Shown: positions 12,423-25,810, numbered from the stretch's first letter. The stretch: 64,000 nt of DNA from Pogostemon cablin (GCA_023678885.1 CM042963.1:31001-95000); one strand, 5' to 3'. Notes: generated by a model not told the origin, from the letters alone. A program made the numbers and translations.

Positions 12423-14429
12423 TGTAACACCCCAAGAATATTAAATTGTAATATTCTATCATCCAACTCCTAAAGGCCCATCCCAACTCATTCCTTTTCT
12501 TTTTCAGCCGAAAGCAAAGGAATCAAAATTTTAAATTTCCTACTTTCCAAACACATTTAGCTGGATATCCATGTGCGAGAGACCTTTTCTTCCATCAATT
12601 CCACTATTATAAAGAAACTTGTTTAATACCTTGAAGAGTGCATTGCTACTTCGATCAGCTGTGTCTACATAAGTTCAACTTTTTCTTATTCTCCACATAC
12701 ATATTGCACTCACTTCACAGCTGCAAACAAAGAGAGAAAGGTGAAGTTCTCACTCATTCTTTTTCTTCTCTTCTCCTTTCCTTTCTTTTCTCCTTCTCTG
12801 CCATTGAATCAAAGTTCTAGCCTATTCCCTTAAATTTTTCTACCCCTCATTCTATTTGGATTTCATTATTGAATTATATCTTGGGTAGTAAGTATAGTTG
12901 TATGATTATAGGTTTCGAATGAGACCGCGATCGTGACATTAGTACGCAAGTTTAAGACTACGCAAGTATTTAAGGTGGGGATTTATCATTCTTATATGTG
13001 TTAATTGATTTCATATGTGATAATTGAAATAAATTGAAAATTTGTATCACACCGTGAGTTTGTGATCGTACTTGAATTTTATGAAATTGTAAATTACATG
13101 GGTAAGGACTATAAAAGGTGACTTACTAATATACGGGTATGGACTGTAAAAAGTGTCATACTATAGTATGAGTATGGACTGTGAAAGTGCCATACTAATA
13201 CACGGGTATGGACTGTAAAAAGTGTCATACTATAATATGGGTATGGACCATAAAGGGTGCCTTACTAACGAATCGATATCGTAAAGATACATGAATATGG
13301 ACCGTAAGGTGCCATATTGACATGACAGGATTGTATTGTAAGTTTATTAAATTCTCGCAAATGGATTATTTGACGTATGTGAGCATGTTTAGATCTTCAC
13401 TGAGCGTGTGGTTGCTCACCCCGATAATTATTTTATCTCAGGTTAAGCGTGGCGCAAGCGTACAAGCGGGGGCGCGTAGGCGAAGAGACTAAATAAACGT
13501 TTTGATAAGCTGCAGTTCATAGGCTGCATACTTGTTTTTATTTTAAAAGTTTTATTGAACCTGAAGTATGATAACCTGCATGTTTGTGCCTCTGTTTGGG
13601 GCTGAGTATTCTGAAAAACATTAAACTGATATTATTGGGATAAATTTTGATTTGGTATCATGTTTTAATGATTTGCCAGGGTTTTTAATATTGTGGGTTA
13701 GTGTGATTATTTAGTTTATTGCAAATTTTAAATTATTGTGGACATAAGTGTTGAGTTAACAAGTTAGTGTGTCAATTTGGTGAATGTGCACGGAAACACC
13801 CAAATATGAACTCTGCCACTAAGTTTTCCTCCTGTATATTTGATCACATGCATGCTAAGGTATGAGTCTGATGTTGTTTGATTGGAATAAGTAAACTGTT
13901 TTGGTGCCAATTGTATAACTTTTGTTGTTGTCAGTAGTGGTGAGATTTCATTAAGCTGTCAATTTTCCTTGTACCTTTAACGAGATGCATGGCTAAATTG
14001 GTGGGTTGATTGATAATAGGTTTGTACCTTAAAGTACACCACAATTATGCATACCATATTAACTCACTTCATTGCATGTTGGGTATTCGTAGGTGGGTAG
14101 TACAGGTGTGTAGTACAGTAGGGTTGGAGGTAGACTAGTGGATTCTTGTCATGCACATGTGTATTCTAGTTGGATTTGTCTTCTTGATTTGACACATTGC
14201 ATAAATCTTTGGAATATTTTGCATAAGACTTAAAGGATCAAATTCTTATGCAATGTTTCTACTTTGCATTATTTATTTAAAAATTTTGATGAAACTTATG
14301 GGACTTGTTCCTTAATTATCATCCTTCATCTTTGCATTATTATTTATTTGATTATTTAAATGCTTTGGTCATGCCCTATTTAAGAAAATCAATGCAAATC
14401 TCCTTATTTAGAAAATTTGGGGTGTGACA
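12423..14429 (+). repeat. Gypsy 3' LTR
   Basis: 2007 bp, TG...CA ends, pair of 9087-11094. The equivalent TATAAAG lies about 185 bp in. Confidence 0.95.
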
Positions 14430-14778
14430 AAAGATCCATTCGTTATATGAATAGAACACAAGAACTATATCTACCGGTCAATTTTCAACTCATTTGCTTC
14501 CTTAACTTGAAACATAAATGGGTTGACATTTGCTTCCTAAAATTATTACAGAAATGCCTACACAGTTTGTCTGTTTATTACAGGATTCCTTTCCTCCTAA
14601 AGTAATGGAGGTTTTTTTAACAATTAATCATTTGTTTCGGTGAAATGATAATATACATAATTAGAGAATAACACGATTAAAATGGATGATGTCAGCCATT
14701 GATTGGTAAATATTTGAAAACATTGCATGCACAAAAAAACAGAACCCATATATACTAATAGAGAAAGGAATGACGCTC
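14430..14778. other. Intergenic spacer between gypsy and copia elements
   Basis: No gene. Mostly occupied by the second copy of the diverged direct repeat. Confidence 0.7.
14443..14675 (+). repeat. Diverged direct repeat, copy 2 (right of gypsy element)
   Basis: Partner of 8414-8645. With the gypsy element removed, the copies would lie about 0.7 kb apart in the same orientation. Confidence 0.75.
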
Positions 14779-14987
14779 TGTTGAAGATTGAAACATCTTC
14801 CTCATTTATTTCCAGAAATTAAGGTTTCTTTATTATTTTTGTTCCCACTTACAACGGCTATGTTCCCCACTTACAACAGCCATATTCTTTCAATTTGTGT
14901 ATAAATATGGTTGTAGTTCATACTTTGTAATATACAACACAAGATCAATGAAATCTTCTATTATACATTTCAATCTTAATTTCAACA
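14779..14987 (+). repeat. Copia A 5' LTR
   Basis: 209 bp, TG...CA ends, preceded by CGCTC. Confidence 0.95.
14900..14907 (+). promoter_or_regulatory. Putative TATA box of copia A 5' LTR
   Basis: TATAAATA about 120 bp into the LTR. The identical motif is at 27769-27776 in the 3' LTR. Confidence 0.55.
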
Positions 14988-14999
14988 TGGTATCAGAGC
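14988..14999 (+). other. Primer-binding site (initiator tRNA-Met), copia A
   Basis: TGGTATCAGAGC starts at the first base after the LTR. Confidence 0.94.
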
Positions 15000-15834
15000 A
15001 GGTTCATCCTGTCTCTTAATCATTTCCTTCAATTTTTTGTTCAACTCTCCATAAACACCTCTAAGGTGTTCTGTCAATAAGAGGACTAATCCTCTTCTGT
15101 CAATTATTCTGATCTAAAAACACCTCATAGGTGTTCTGATTCAAAAGAGATTTTAATCTCTTCAAATATTTCTTCCTACAAAACACCATTAAAGTGTCTC
15201 AATTGAAAAGAGGTTCAACCTCTTCTTCATTCAATCAATTTTACAAAATACCATTAAAGGTGTCTCAATTCAAAAGAGGAGAGAGCAGTAAGCCCTACTC
15301 CCAAACACTCACCACACTTGAATTTCCAGAACTTGCAGTGACCCCCACGGCAACACACACAAGAACGCCATCACCAACCTCCGTCGCTGAATCGCGCCGT
15401 CAACCTGACCTGATCCCTCATCCGCTGGCCGCACATCCACCGTTGGAGTTGCCGGACGCCGCCAGCAGCCACCTGAAGTCGCGAGCTATACGCCACGCTG
15501 AACGCCAAAAACGAGTCGGATCTGCAGCCGCGCCGTCACCAGATCCGCCGCCGCTGTGCTGTTCGACACCGTCCGCCGCTGGTCAGCTCTGAAGCTGCTG
15601 TCAGCTGCTGAAACTGAGCTGCCCCCGCCGACGACCTGCTCGCGGTCTGCTGGATCTGTACACACCGGGAGTTCAGACGAAGAGAGGGGTCGCGATCTGT
15701 GCGTGACGCTGACCACCTCCACACGCTGACCTCCGACGGAAGACACCTCCAGCCGTCTCCACTGACCTCCACTGCAGAGCCGTTCAGATCGGTCCGTCAG
15801 GCTGGTGAACGCCTGCTGATTCCGGTGTTCAGTT
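15000..15834 (+). other. Copia A leader, GC-rich, no recognisable gag
   Basis: A short CACCT/AAAGAGG-type repeated stretch (15050-15290) is followed by a GC-rich Pro/Ser/Arg-coding stretch with overlapping short frames on both strands (15194-15970). None resembles a copia gag domain or a CCHC knuckle. The leader may be untranslated or may have replaced gag. Confidence 0.55.
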
Positions 15835-18811
15835 TTGGACCACCACCGTCAGCCAGCTGCTGCTCACCGTTCGTTGCTGTCGCTGCTGCTCAGCCTCGTC
15901 AACGTAAGCCATACCATGGTTGGGAGAATCGTGATGGCTGCGGCAGAGAAAAATTTAGGGTACTGCGTTGATTGTCCCAAAGTGATGATGGGTCAAAGTT
16001 TAAAAGGAGAAGAAAATGGAAATGGGCCTCAACTCTCTGCAGCCCATGTTAATATATTGAGTCCAAATCAATTTTCTTCCCTTGTGGCCCAAGTTGCTCA
16101 AGCTCTGCAGGCCCAAACTCAAATCCAATCCACTAATACAGTGGATGCAGGTCCATTTCCTTCTAATACTTCATTGGGCCCAAATTATTTAAATTTTAAT
16201 CTTGAAAAAAGGCCCACTCATTTTTTCCAAAACCCAAATTTTTTAAACACAAAATCCTTTAATTACTCTAGCATGTTTTCATCAAATAATAATTTAATTG
16301 ATTTCTCTAAAACTTGGGTGGTTGATTCCGAAGCAACCGATCATATGACCGGAAATCGTTCTATTTTTCTAGAAAATTTCCTAATTTTAGACAACTCTCA
16401 AAATGTTAAAGTAGCTGATAATACTGCCGTTCCAATTTGTGGAAAAGGATCAAGTTACCTTTTTTCTAAAAAGATTGACAATATCCTTTATTTACCATCT
16501 TTTACTTTGAATTTGCTATCCGTTAGTAAGATCACCACGGAATTAAACTGTCAAGTTATATTTACTGACAATGATGTTGTATTTCAGGAAAGATTGACGG
16601 GACGAACAATTGGTAAAGGAGCTCGTATCAATAATTTATACCTAATTAATTTCCCTAGTATTGCTTTAAATGTTTTCGATATGTCCCTTTGGCATAACGT
16701 TTTGGACATCCGTCCAATTCAGTTTTTAACAAAATATTTCCAAATTCGTCATATCATGATAAGTGTGATATTTGTTCTTTATCTAAACATACACGTCTCC
16801 CTTACACAAATTCCTCTTCTAATTCAAAATCTATTTTTGATTTGATCCACTCGGATGTTTGGGGTCCCACCCCAACTACATCTTATAATGGTTTTAGATA
16901 TTATGTTAGCTTTATAGATGATTTTTCAAAGCATACTTGGATATTTTTACTTAAAAATAAAAGCGAAGTTTTCGCAAAATTTCAAGAATTTTTCGCCTAC
17001 GTCAAAAATCAGTTCAATAAGTCCATCAAAATTTTTCGAACGGATAATGGAACTGAATTTATAAACTTAAATTTTCAAAATTTTACAAAAAGTAATGGAA
17101 TTATTCATCAAACTTCGTGTCCCTACACACCCGCTCAAAATGGGGTCGCGGAGCGGAAAAATCGTAATCTTCTAGAAGTCACTCGTTCTCTTCTTTTTCA
17201 AAACAATGTTCCAAAACATTTCTGGTCGGATGCTCTTCTAACCGCCAATTACCTTATCAATCGTCGACCTTCCCCTAATCTCAATAACCTTAGTCCCCAC
17301 AAAATTCTTTTTAAAAGGGATGTCGGTCTTGACCACTTACGCACTTTTGGATGTACATGTTTTATTCACATTAACCGTACCGATAAACTCAGTCCTTCTT
17401 CGGTCAAAGCTATTTTTCTTGGCTACTTAGTACCTCAAAAAGGTTACAAGTGTTATGATCCTATTAATAAAAAGCTCTATATTTCAAGAGATGTTACCTT
17501 CAATGAAAATGATCCTTATTACTCTATTGATAACTCCTCCATTGATACTAACGACTTTATTTTTCCTATTTCAGCTCCTACTGATCTTATTCCTTCTCAG
17601 GATCATCATAATGATTTGATCAATACGATTCCTCTCGAGGATGATGAAAACATAGTCGAAGAAAATACTCCGACAGGGGGAGATCACGTCCCATTCGAAG
17701 AAAATGCTCCGATAGGGGAAGATCATAACCAAAACCCAACTCGAGCTAATTCACCTCGGAGATCTCATCGACAAACTCGGTAGCCTACCAAACTAAGAGA
17801 CTATGTCACTTATTCGGTATCATATCCTATCCAAACTTCTTATCTTATTCCCACATTTCAAAAGAGCATCATGCATTTTTAAATTGCATAAATCATTCTG
17901 AACCTAAAAGCTTCGAAGAGGCTAATTGTTGTCCTACTTGGCGTAAAGCAATGGAAGAAGAAATAAATGCTCTTGAGAAAAATAATACTTGGTCTCTTGT
18001 TCATCTTCCTAAAGGGAAAAAGACAGTCGGATGTAAATGGGTCTACAAAGTAAAATTCGATAGTTTGGAAAAAATTGAAAGATATAAAGCTCGCCTTGTT
18101 GCTAAAGGCTTCACCCAAACTTATGGAATTGACTATGAAGAAACATTCGCACCCGTCGCTAAAATGAGCACCGTAAGAATCCTTCTTTCTATAGGCACTA
18201 ATAAAAATTGGTCTTTTCATCAAATGGATGTTAAAAATACCTTTTTACAAGGAGATTTAGAAGAAGAAGTGTACATGACTCTTCCTCAAGGTCTTAAGAA
18301 TTCGGATCATTCTCTTGTTTGCAAACTTCATAAGTCTATTTATGGTCTTAAACAATCTCCTAGAGCTTGGTATTCTAAACTTAGTCATGCATTACTCTCT
18401 CAAAATTTTCAAAAAAGTTCCGCTGATTCATCATTATTTTCTCGCACTTCTCCAAACTCATCAATTATTGTTTTAGTCTATGTTGATGATATTATTATTA
18501 CCGGTGATAAGGAAACAGAAATTCAAGAAGTCAAAAATTTTCTTAAACAAGCTTTTGATATCAAGGACCTTGGCATTCTTAAATATTTTTTGGGAATTGA
18601 AATAGCTCACTCTAAAAAAGGATTATTCCTTTCTCAAAGAAAGTACACTCTTGATTTACTCAAGGAAACAGGTAAACTTGGTATTAAGCCCGCTATTACT
18701 CCTATGGAAACCAATGCTAAACTCAACTCAGAAGATGGATCTCTTCTTCAAGATGTGGGCATGTACCAAAGACTTGTAGGAAAACTTATTTACTTAACAG
18801 TTGCTCGTCCT
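15835..18811 (+). pseudogene. pol: Copia A pol, 5' portion (protease, integrase, RT), broken
   Basis: The first frame (15835-16845) ends a probable gag tail (FSSLVAQVAQALQAQTQ) and enters the protease, where WVVDSEATDHM carries DSE in place of the catalytic DSG. Near 16695, just after DMSLWH, one base is missing relative to the right-arm copy, and the frame moves to 16842-17783. That frame holds the integrase core (DVWGPTPTTSYNG, RTDNGTEF, APAQNGVAERKNR-type block). It stops at TAG 17781, directly before PTKLRDYVTYSVSYPIQ. A second one-base loss near 17833 precedes the RT frame (17951-18829), which has GCKWVYKVK, YKARLVAKGF, MDVKNTFLQGDL and YVDDIIITGD. The frame is cut at 18811 by the nested element and resumes at 27018. 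Confidence 0.92.
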
Positions 18812-20014
18812 TGTTGGATTGTATACTAAAAGTCTAGCTTTAGTATGAACAATGTCATAACAATATTTGAAATGAGAATCATTGATCAAATGATTGCATC
18901 TTATAATTTATTTTATATGCATGATGCAATAGTCCATTTACTTTATACTGTAGATAATATGTTGTGCGACAACACGCAGAAGATCATATTATTGGTTTCC
19001 TTATAAAGTATAAACAGATGCTCACAACTGAGATAGACGGGGACTCTCTATCGGTATGGTTGTAGTGTGGTTTGGTATTAGCTTGTCTTGGCTATAGAAT
19101 CACATTAGTGCACTTGTGTGTATTGAGTAGGACCGCTTGAGATCGTTCGTCTTATACTGACTATATAGTAGAACTTGATCTCTGTTATTATGGAAGTTCG
19201 TGCTCTTAATCCCTATACAATAACCTCGACACGTAGGACAGTATGTATTTCTTTGATTCATCAATGGGTGAGATTTATAAGTATTAAATCAACAAACTCG
19301 GTGAGTTGGGAAGTAGTGCTGTATCTATGGTGTGATGTTGATTGTAGAAGGAATCCATGTCCGTCATAGGTTGATGATGTCCCCTTGAGGAGCTCATAAG
19401 GTTTATCATGTAAATCTTGCAAGTGGATTAATTTCCGGCATGATAATAAGGTTGAGTGGTACTACTCTCGGATGAGATATTAATTAATTTGAGTTGTCAG
19501 TAACTTAATTAATTAATGGGCATTGTATATCTTAAACATGGGGAGACTGTCGGGCTTATAATAAGAAGGAGCCCAGAACATAATTTTGGGATTGGACGGG
19601 TAGTGCAGTAATAATATTTTAGTGGACTATATTATTATTATTGGATTTAATTAAAAGCTTTGGGCTAAGCTTGGTTAATTAAATTCAATTGAGGCCCAAC
19701 CCAATTTCTCCTCCTGGTCCCTGCTGTAACCCAATATATAAGTGAACTCAGCTTCCTGGAACCCTCAGATTATTCCTGCGCCTCTTTTGGTGAGAGAAGG
19801 GAAGAGAAGCAGATTGAGAGATCCTGCAGATTGTTGCCCACACAACAGCAGGATCACACTTGGGACATACAGTAGAAGATCAGAGGTAGTTCTCTGCAGT
19901 TCATCCTCTACACCAACCCAGAAGTACGGTAAACGGTTTAATTGCTTCCGCTGATTTGTTTATCTGTTTAACCTAAACGGATCACATTTGGACCAAACGA
20001 TCCAATTGCCAACA
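18812..20014 (+). repeat. Nested copia 5' LTR
   Basis: 1203 bp. Differs from the 3' LTR at about six bases and by 21 extra bases near 19972. Confidence 0.95.
19735..19742 (+). promoter_or_regulatory. Putative TATA box of nested LTR
   Basis: TATATAAG late in the LTR, followed about 60 bp downstream by GAGAGAAGGGAAGAG. The same motif lies at about 26754-26761 in the 3' LTR. Confidence 0.45.
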
Positions 20015-20016
20015 AT

Positions 20017-20028
20017 TGGTATCAGAGC
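20017..20028 (+). other. Primer-binding site (initiator tRNA-Met), nested element
   Basis: TGGTATCAGAGC begins two bases after the LTR end. Confidence 0.93.
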
Positions 20029-22780
20029 GTGGTTTCTTGGTGAAACGTGATTTGTAAGGATGGGGTTGTGATTATTTGATTATATATTATAATCCTGTTT
20101 AATGGCATGTTTTACTAATCAATCTGTATGTGATTATATTATTGTATTATTTACATAGTAATCGCATATTTCTTGTGCTCTTCTGTTGAGAAATCTGTCA
20201 ATCAGTGTATTGGTCTTGGATTGGTTTCACGATTCACACTTAATACGCAACTCTAGTCAGTCAATCAATTTCATCACACACGCACACCCTGCTCGATGGG
20301 TTTCCATCCGGTGATGAGTGGTCTTTGGATGAGACGATGAGAACCGTGACACTTCTGGTCCTTTGACGACGGAGGTGAAGTGGAGGGTTACGGATTAGAC
20401 GCAGACAGAGGCAAGTGGCGTTACTGACCGAACTAGGTGATGGTGGCAAGAAACGGCTGGGTTTCAGGCAGGTCGTTGGATGCTTCCGGTCGAACCAGTG
20501 GTGGATTCTGATCGCATCAGGATGCGACCCGATTGAATCCTCCATATGTTCAAGGCTGCCGAATCAAGTGAAGGAGGCGACCTGGACGACTCCACTTGGA
20601 GGAGATCCATGGCGTGAGTTTCCTAGCAAGGCTGCAGTGGGTTCAGGCTGACGAGTCTTCGTCTTCTCCGAGCGGGTCTGCTGTGCGGTCGCTGATTCTT
20701 TCTGAAGGTGCGGATCCGGTTGGCTGTCGATGGCGACTGCTGGGAGCAAGGGTCTGCTGGTGTCGGTGGATCCCGTTCGACGGTGTGCTGGGCAGTCGCG
20801 GCCTTGGGCGGCGCGATCCGTAGCGGATCCCATCCGGTGGGCTGACGGCGTTCATGCCGAGAGCAGCGGTCACCGGAATGAGACGGATCGCGACGATGCG
20901 GAGTGGCGGTGGACCCTCGAACGGAGCAGGTGCGACAGATCCCAGTCGGATGCGCCGGCGGTGTGCTGTAGTCGCGCCGCTGTTCGTCTTCCAAGCTGGT
21001 GTCGACTGGCGTATGGCGTGGTTGTCGGCGGTTATCGATTGGCGGTGTGTGCGTCGCTGGAATCAATGGCGGCTGGCAGCCGGAGGACTATCGGCGATAC
21101 TCGAGTTGTCCGGAGTAGAAGAAGTCGCCTTCGTTGATGCTCGGCGCTGTGATTGCTTGCCGCTGGATGGAGCGTTGGGCTGACGGCACGAAAGCCAATA
21201 GCAGCGGCCACCAGTGATGGCTGGCGATTGCTCGGCGCCGCTGTATTCGCCTGTGCTAGCTGAGTGGTGGCTGATTGCGGCTGTGAGGAAATAGGGCAGC
21301 GTTTGATTGAAGCTCAACTGCTGGGCTTATTTTGTGGTTGTTAGGCCTTATTTTTTATGTTGGGCCAAGTTTAATTGCAGGCCCTTTTCCTAATAATTGT
21401 TTTGGGTTGTTGGGACTAAATGTTTATTATGGTGTCTATTGGGCTGGCAGGTTTAATTAATGGGCCCAATTCAGTAATTAATAAAGGCTGCTCAATTAAT
21501 TTTAATTTGGTTTTGGGCTGTTGGGCTCAATTTTAATTAAAATGGTTTTTGGGCTGCTCATTTTATTTAATTTGGTTTTGGGCCTGGGTTGTTTTTATTA
21601 ATTCAACTGGTTTTAGGGCCCAAATTTTAATTAAATGGTAATGGGCTGCTGGACTAATTAATTTTAATTAATTGTGGGTATTTTGATGTTGGGCCAAGGT
21701 TAAATATTGGGCTAGACCTTAATGCAAAAATTGGCAGGGTAAATGGGCTTAATTATTTAATTAATGGGTTGCTCATTTTATGCTAATAATGTTTGGGTCA
21801 GCTGGGCCTATTTAATTGATCCAACATTTTATACAATTAATTAATGATATATAACTGATTTAATTGTTTTAACTTAACAATTAATTGTTATATATGAAAG
21901 GCATGTTCTATGTGATTTATTTATTTAAATTGCTGTTAATAGAAACATGTCTAAGTTGTATATTTTATTCTGAAATATTATATGCATGTTAAAAACCCTC
22001 GGTGTTTAAATAACTAAGTGGGAGAGGGGATTGGTAATAAATTCCCGCGGCCTCCATTATTGGTTTGTTAGTAATGTGAATAGACTTGCGCGTCGGCATT
22101 AGAGCCTTCCTCCCCATCGGATGAGTTTATTCATGGATTGCTGGAACAGACTTCATTAAATAATTACGTTTGTAATGTGATGCATATGAACTTGCGCGTT
22201 GGCTTAGACCTTCCTCCCTATCGGATGAGTTTATATGCGGTTCACTGGTACAAACTTGTAATTGATGACTGTAGGAAGTTATCCGAGCGCGTGTGTACTT
22301 CTCCATCTGTAAGGCACACAAGCTTGGGCCGCGGACTTGGGGTCAAATAATGGTGTACACTTAGATGTAAATAATAAGTATCCTCCCCATCGGAGTCACT
22401 GCTTTTATTTGCATGGCTAAAGAGGAACCGACTATTAATTATTTTGTCATAAAGTTAGATTGACAACTGAAATTAATGGGTAAAACCTTCTCTTGTAAAT
22501 GTTCGGATTTGTAAACGTCCACACTATCGTGGCTTGCAGACTCACGGTGCTTGAGATGTCGGTGAATTTTATTTTATATTGTTTTGAGGGAATCAATATA
22601 AAAGGATAAAATTCGAAGATTTGATCGGATTATTTTTTTGTGATTCTCAGAATTTCGAATGGTTTTATTTCACTAATTATTAACTAAAAGAAATTATATT
22701 TACTTGTCCAAATTAGTTGATTAGAAAAGAATCTTGGTTTTGAAAATTACTGCTTAAGAAAATATACAAGTGTGTTCTCT
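20029..22780 (+). other. Nested element leader: GC-rich block then AT/GGGC-rich block
   Basis: 20240-21300 is GC-rich with overlapping open frames on both strands and no protein family I recognise. 21300-21830 repeats TTGGGCTGTTGGGC/TTAATTAA-like phrases. I see no intact gag. Confidence 0.5.
22066..22262 (+). repeat. Imperfect repeat in nested leader
   Basis: ACTTGCGCGT.GGC, CTTCCTCCC.ATCGGATGAG and a TTTAT tail occur twice (about 22083 and 22190); a further piece, TCCTCCCCATCGGA, lies at 22381. Confidence 0.7.
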
Positions 22781-25700
22781 CAAAGGACGGCTCATGATGC
22801 CTATTAAAGTCTCTAGTGAAGAGATGAGAGGTTCATAGAAATATGATGGTCTCATGTAACTCTTTGGATACTTGAGTAATTTAAAAGGCGCAAAATCATG
22901 ATAGAATTTGATGAATGAATTGGAAATATATGGAATAGAAGTTGAAAGGGAAACCTAAGTCAATTTTATTCTCCATAATTGCCTAGATGTTTTGAGAAAG
23001 TTCCATCTGAATTACAAGAAGATGTAAATGGTGGGAGACTTCTGACAAAACATGTGGCAAAGGGAAAGCCATTTTCATCATGATGTGAACAAGTTTAATA
23101 TCTTATTTACTAATGATTTAAACATGATTAGTGATGGCATCTACTGACTCGAACAGTGTAGATACTGGAATCACTAAATGTTTTTCACTTAGTAAGGATA
23201 AGATTGTAATGACATGGGTAAAACTACAAAGGTAGTGGCTATTGCAGTGGGAGTTGTTTATTTATCTCATGATAAGAATAAACGATTGATTATGAGAAAT
23301 TGCCTTTACGTACATTTCATAGAAAGAATTTGATTTCGGTTTCTATGCATTAACGGATTGACACTTCATTTCATTTAAATGACATGGTCATAGTAATGAG
23401 GAATGAGGCTTTAATCCGTTAAAGTACGTTGGTGGATAATAAGTATACTCTTAAATCATGTTCATCCCACAGATGCAATAAATAATAATTAATAATGCAT
23501 CTTCTAAAATTAGTAAGAGAAAGGAACCTTCGGAGATGAACTAAACATACATTTGGCGTCTAAGACTAATTCATTTTACTTGAGTAGGATTCAAAAGTTG
23601 ATAGCCGATAGACCGTAAGGTTTATCTGAAGTGGAAAATATCAGACTTGTGAGTCCTGCTTGGAAGTAAAAATGATTAACTGCCTTTTCAAGGCTGTGGG
23701 GTGTAGAGCCAAAGATATATATGTTGGAATAAGTTCATTCTGATTCAAGCGGACCTAATATTATCCAAGCAAGAGGTAGTCATTACGGTTTAACCGTGGT
23801 GGTAAATACCTCTTAGGATAGTTAGGAGCTATTAATCAGAAGTTGAGATTAAATCTCAAGATGACTACACCGGGCATGCCCCAGCTGAATGGTGTGGTGA
23901 GTAGAAGGGATAAGGCTCTTATGGTTATGATTAGATAGATGATGAATTATTTGGAATAATTAAATTCATTTTATGGATATACCCTAGATACAGTAATTCG
24001 TGAAATATTTGTCTGTATATGGGATATCCTAGAAAAATGGAGAGTGATTTATTTAGTCCAAAAGATCGAAGGGTGATTGTCAATACAAACACTAGATTTT
24101 TATGGAAAAGGACTATGTAATAAATCACAAGCCCATGTATAAGTTGTTCTAAAGGAAGTGAGAGGAAAACACTAAGTATAAGTACCAAGTGTACAAGAGG
24201 ATATACCACAAGGTAAACTGCATCGCGTGTCACGTCTGATACACAATTACATGTAGTGCCTTGTCGTAGTGGGAGGGTTGTGTGACAACTCATAAATATA
24301 TGTTTGGGAGAGTCGTGAGACTTGATCCCTAGTGAACATAGTATTATCCCACGGATACGACATAGCACTACAAGATTAAAATGCGGAATCTTAGTAAGTT
24401 GTAATGAATGATGAAATAAAAGAGGATCATACGGTAAGGTGAAAACCTTGGAAGCAAAGCTTGTTGCGAAAAGGTGTACTCAGAAAGAAATGGTTCGATT
24501 ATGAGAAAACCTGTTCGCTTGTAGCTATGCTTAGTTGATCCGGATTCTTTTAAATTTTGATGCTCATATTGAATTATGAGGAACAACAAATAGATGTCAA
24601 GACAGCTTTCCTGATTGGAAGTCTTGAGGAAAACATCTATGTGGAGCAATCAAAATAATTCATTGCAAAGGGCTAAGTGCATTTTAATAGTAAGCTTATA
24701 GGTGTCCATCAATGGACTAAACCAAGCTTTGAGATTGTGAAACATCTGTTTTGAAAAGGAAATCCATAGATATGGATTTATTCAATGAGCGGATGTATCT
24801 TGTGTATTGTAAAGAGTGAAGGAAACGTGGTGGTAATTCTTGTACTATACGTAGATAGTATCTTGCTCATTGGAGACAATGAAAGAGTATTATCGGGCGT
24901 ATGGGTATGATTAAGAAAGTAGTATGATATGAAGGACTTAAGAAAAGTAAAATATATCCTTTTGATCACGGTAATGCGGATCACAAGAAAGGATGTTATT
25001 CTTATCTCAAGTTTCATAAAATGATACAATCCATACTCGTTTAGCATGTGAATTTATCTTATTGGATGTGTCTTGAGACATAAATGAAGATAAAGGAGAT
25101 GAAAGCGGTTCCTTATGCTTCAGCAAATAAAGAAGCTTAATCTAAAGAATGCTATGAACGAGATTGGATATTTGTTTTGCTGAATGCATGAACAGTGGGT
25201 ATCAACGTAACCCGGAACAAGAATGATGAACTGTGGTAAGATATATATGAAGTGCCTGAGAAGGACTGGTTATCATATATACACTTACTGGACAGATTCA
25301 CTGCTTCTTGTGGATTACGTAGATTCGGATTTTTAGTCAGATTGGACGGCAGTAAATTCTCCTCAAAGGTTATGTGTTTAATTTTAGGAAGTAGAGTCAT
25401 AATGTGGAGGAGTGTTATATAGAAATATATTTCAGACTCCGGGCTCCATCATGGAAAGATGATAAATTGGAGCCTATGAGGCAACCAAAGTATCTATATG
25501 ACTCTAGAGACTTCATGATGGACTTTGAAGTGTCTCTAAGTTTGCCCAAGGTAATCACAATTTACATTGATGATATTGGTGCAGTTGCAAACTTGAAGAA
25601 ATCACAAGTCCATAAGGCAATTAAACACATGGAGCGCGAGTACCACCTGTTACGAGAAATCGTATGATGAGGGGAAGGTTGTTGTCGCCTAGATTGCATC

Positions 25701-25810
25701 GGATGATGACCTAGTAATCCATTTACAAGGACCTTAAGGCGAGAGCTTTTAATGGTCGTGTAAGTAGGAGTAGGAATCAGATGTATGGCAGAAGACATGA
25801 CAGCATAGTC
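22781..25810 (+). pseudogene. pol: Degenerate copia gag-pol of nested element
   Basis: No frame longer than about 90 codons survives, but copia blocks appear in the right order when frames are switched. An integrase beginning (VHSDSSGPNIIQARGSHYG near 23732) is followed by the block TTPGMPQLNGVVSRRDKAL near 23860. A reverse-transcriptase trace (VDSILLIGDNE, 24853-24885) is followed by YDMKDLRKVKYILL. An RNase H tail (KSQVHKAIKHMEREYHLLREI, 25600-25665) ends near the purine tract. Substitutions and indels are dense, in sharp contrast to the almost identical LTRs. The element was therefore probably already defective when it last moved, using enzymes from another copy. Confidence 0.82.

Larger units (their letters stand above)
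9087..14429 (+). mobile_element. Non-autonomous Ty3/gypsy LTR retrotransposon (gag kept, pol deleted)
   Basis: Two LTRs of about 2007 bp, each starting TGTAACACCCC and ending GGGGTGTGACA (short inverted termini), flank only 1.33 kb of internal DNA. The 5-bp flanks AGAGA and AAAGA are an imperfect target-site duplication with one mismatch. The internal region has a tRNA-iMet primer site, a gag frame with a zinc knuckle, and then jumps to the last few codons of pol and the polypurine tract. Protease, RT, RNase H and integrase are absent. The structure matches the described TR-GAG class. By eye I count about 30 substitutions between the LTRs (about 98.4% identity). A one-off deletion derivative is the alternative to a replicating TR-GAG family. 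Confidence 0.93.

Noticed and set aside
20261..21317. Several overlapping 70-150 codon frames on both strands
   Set aside because: GC-rich retrotransposon leader. Open frames on both strands reflect composition, and none matches a known family.
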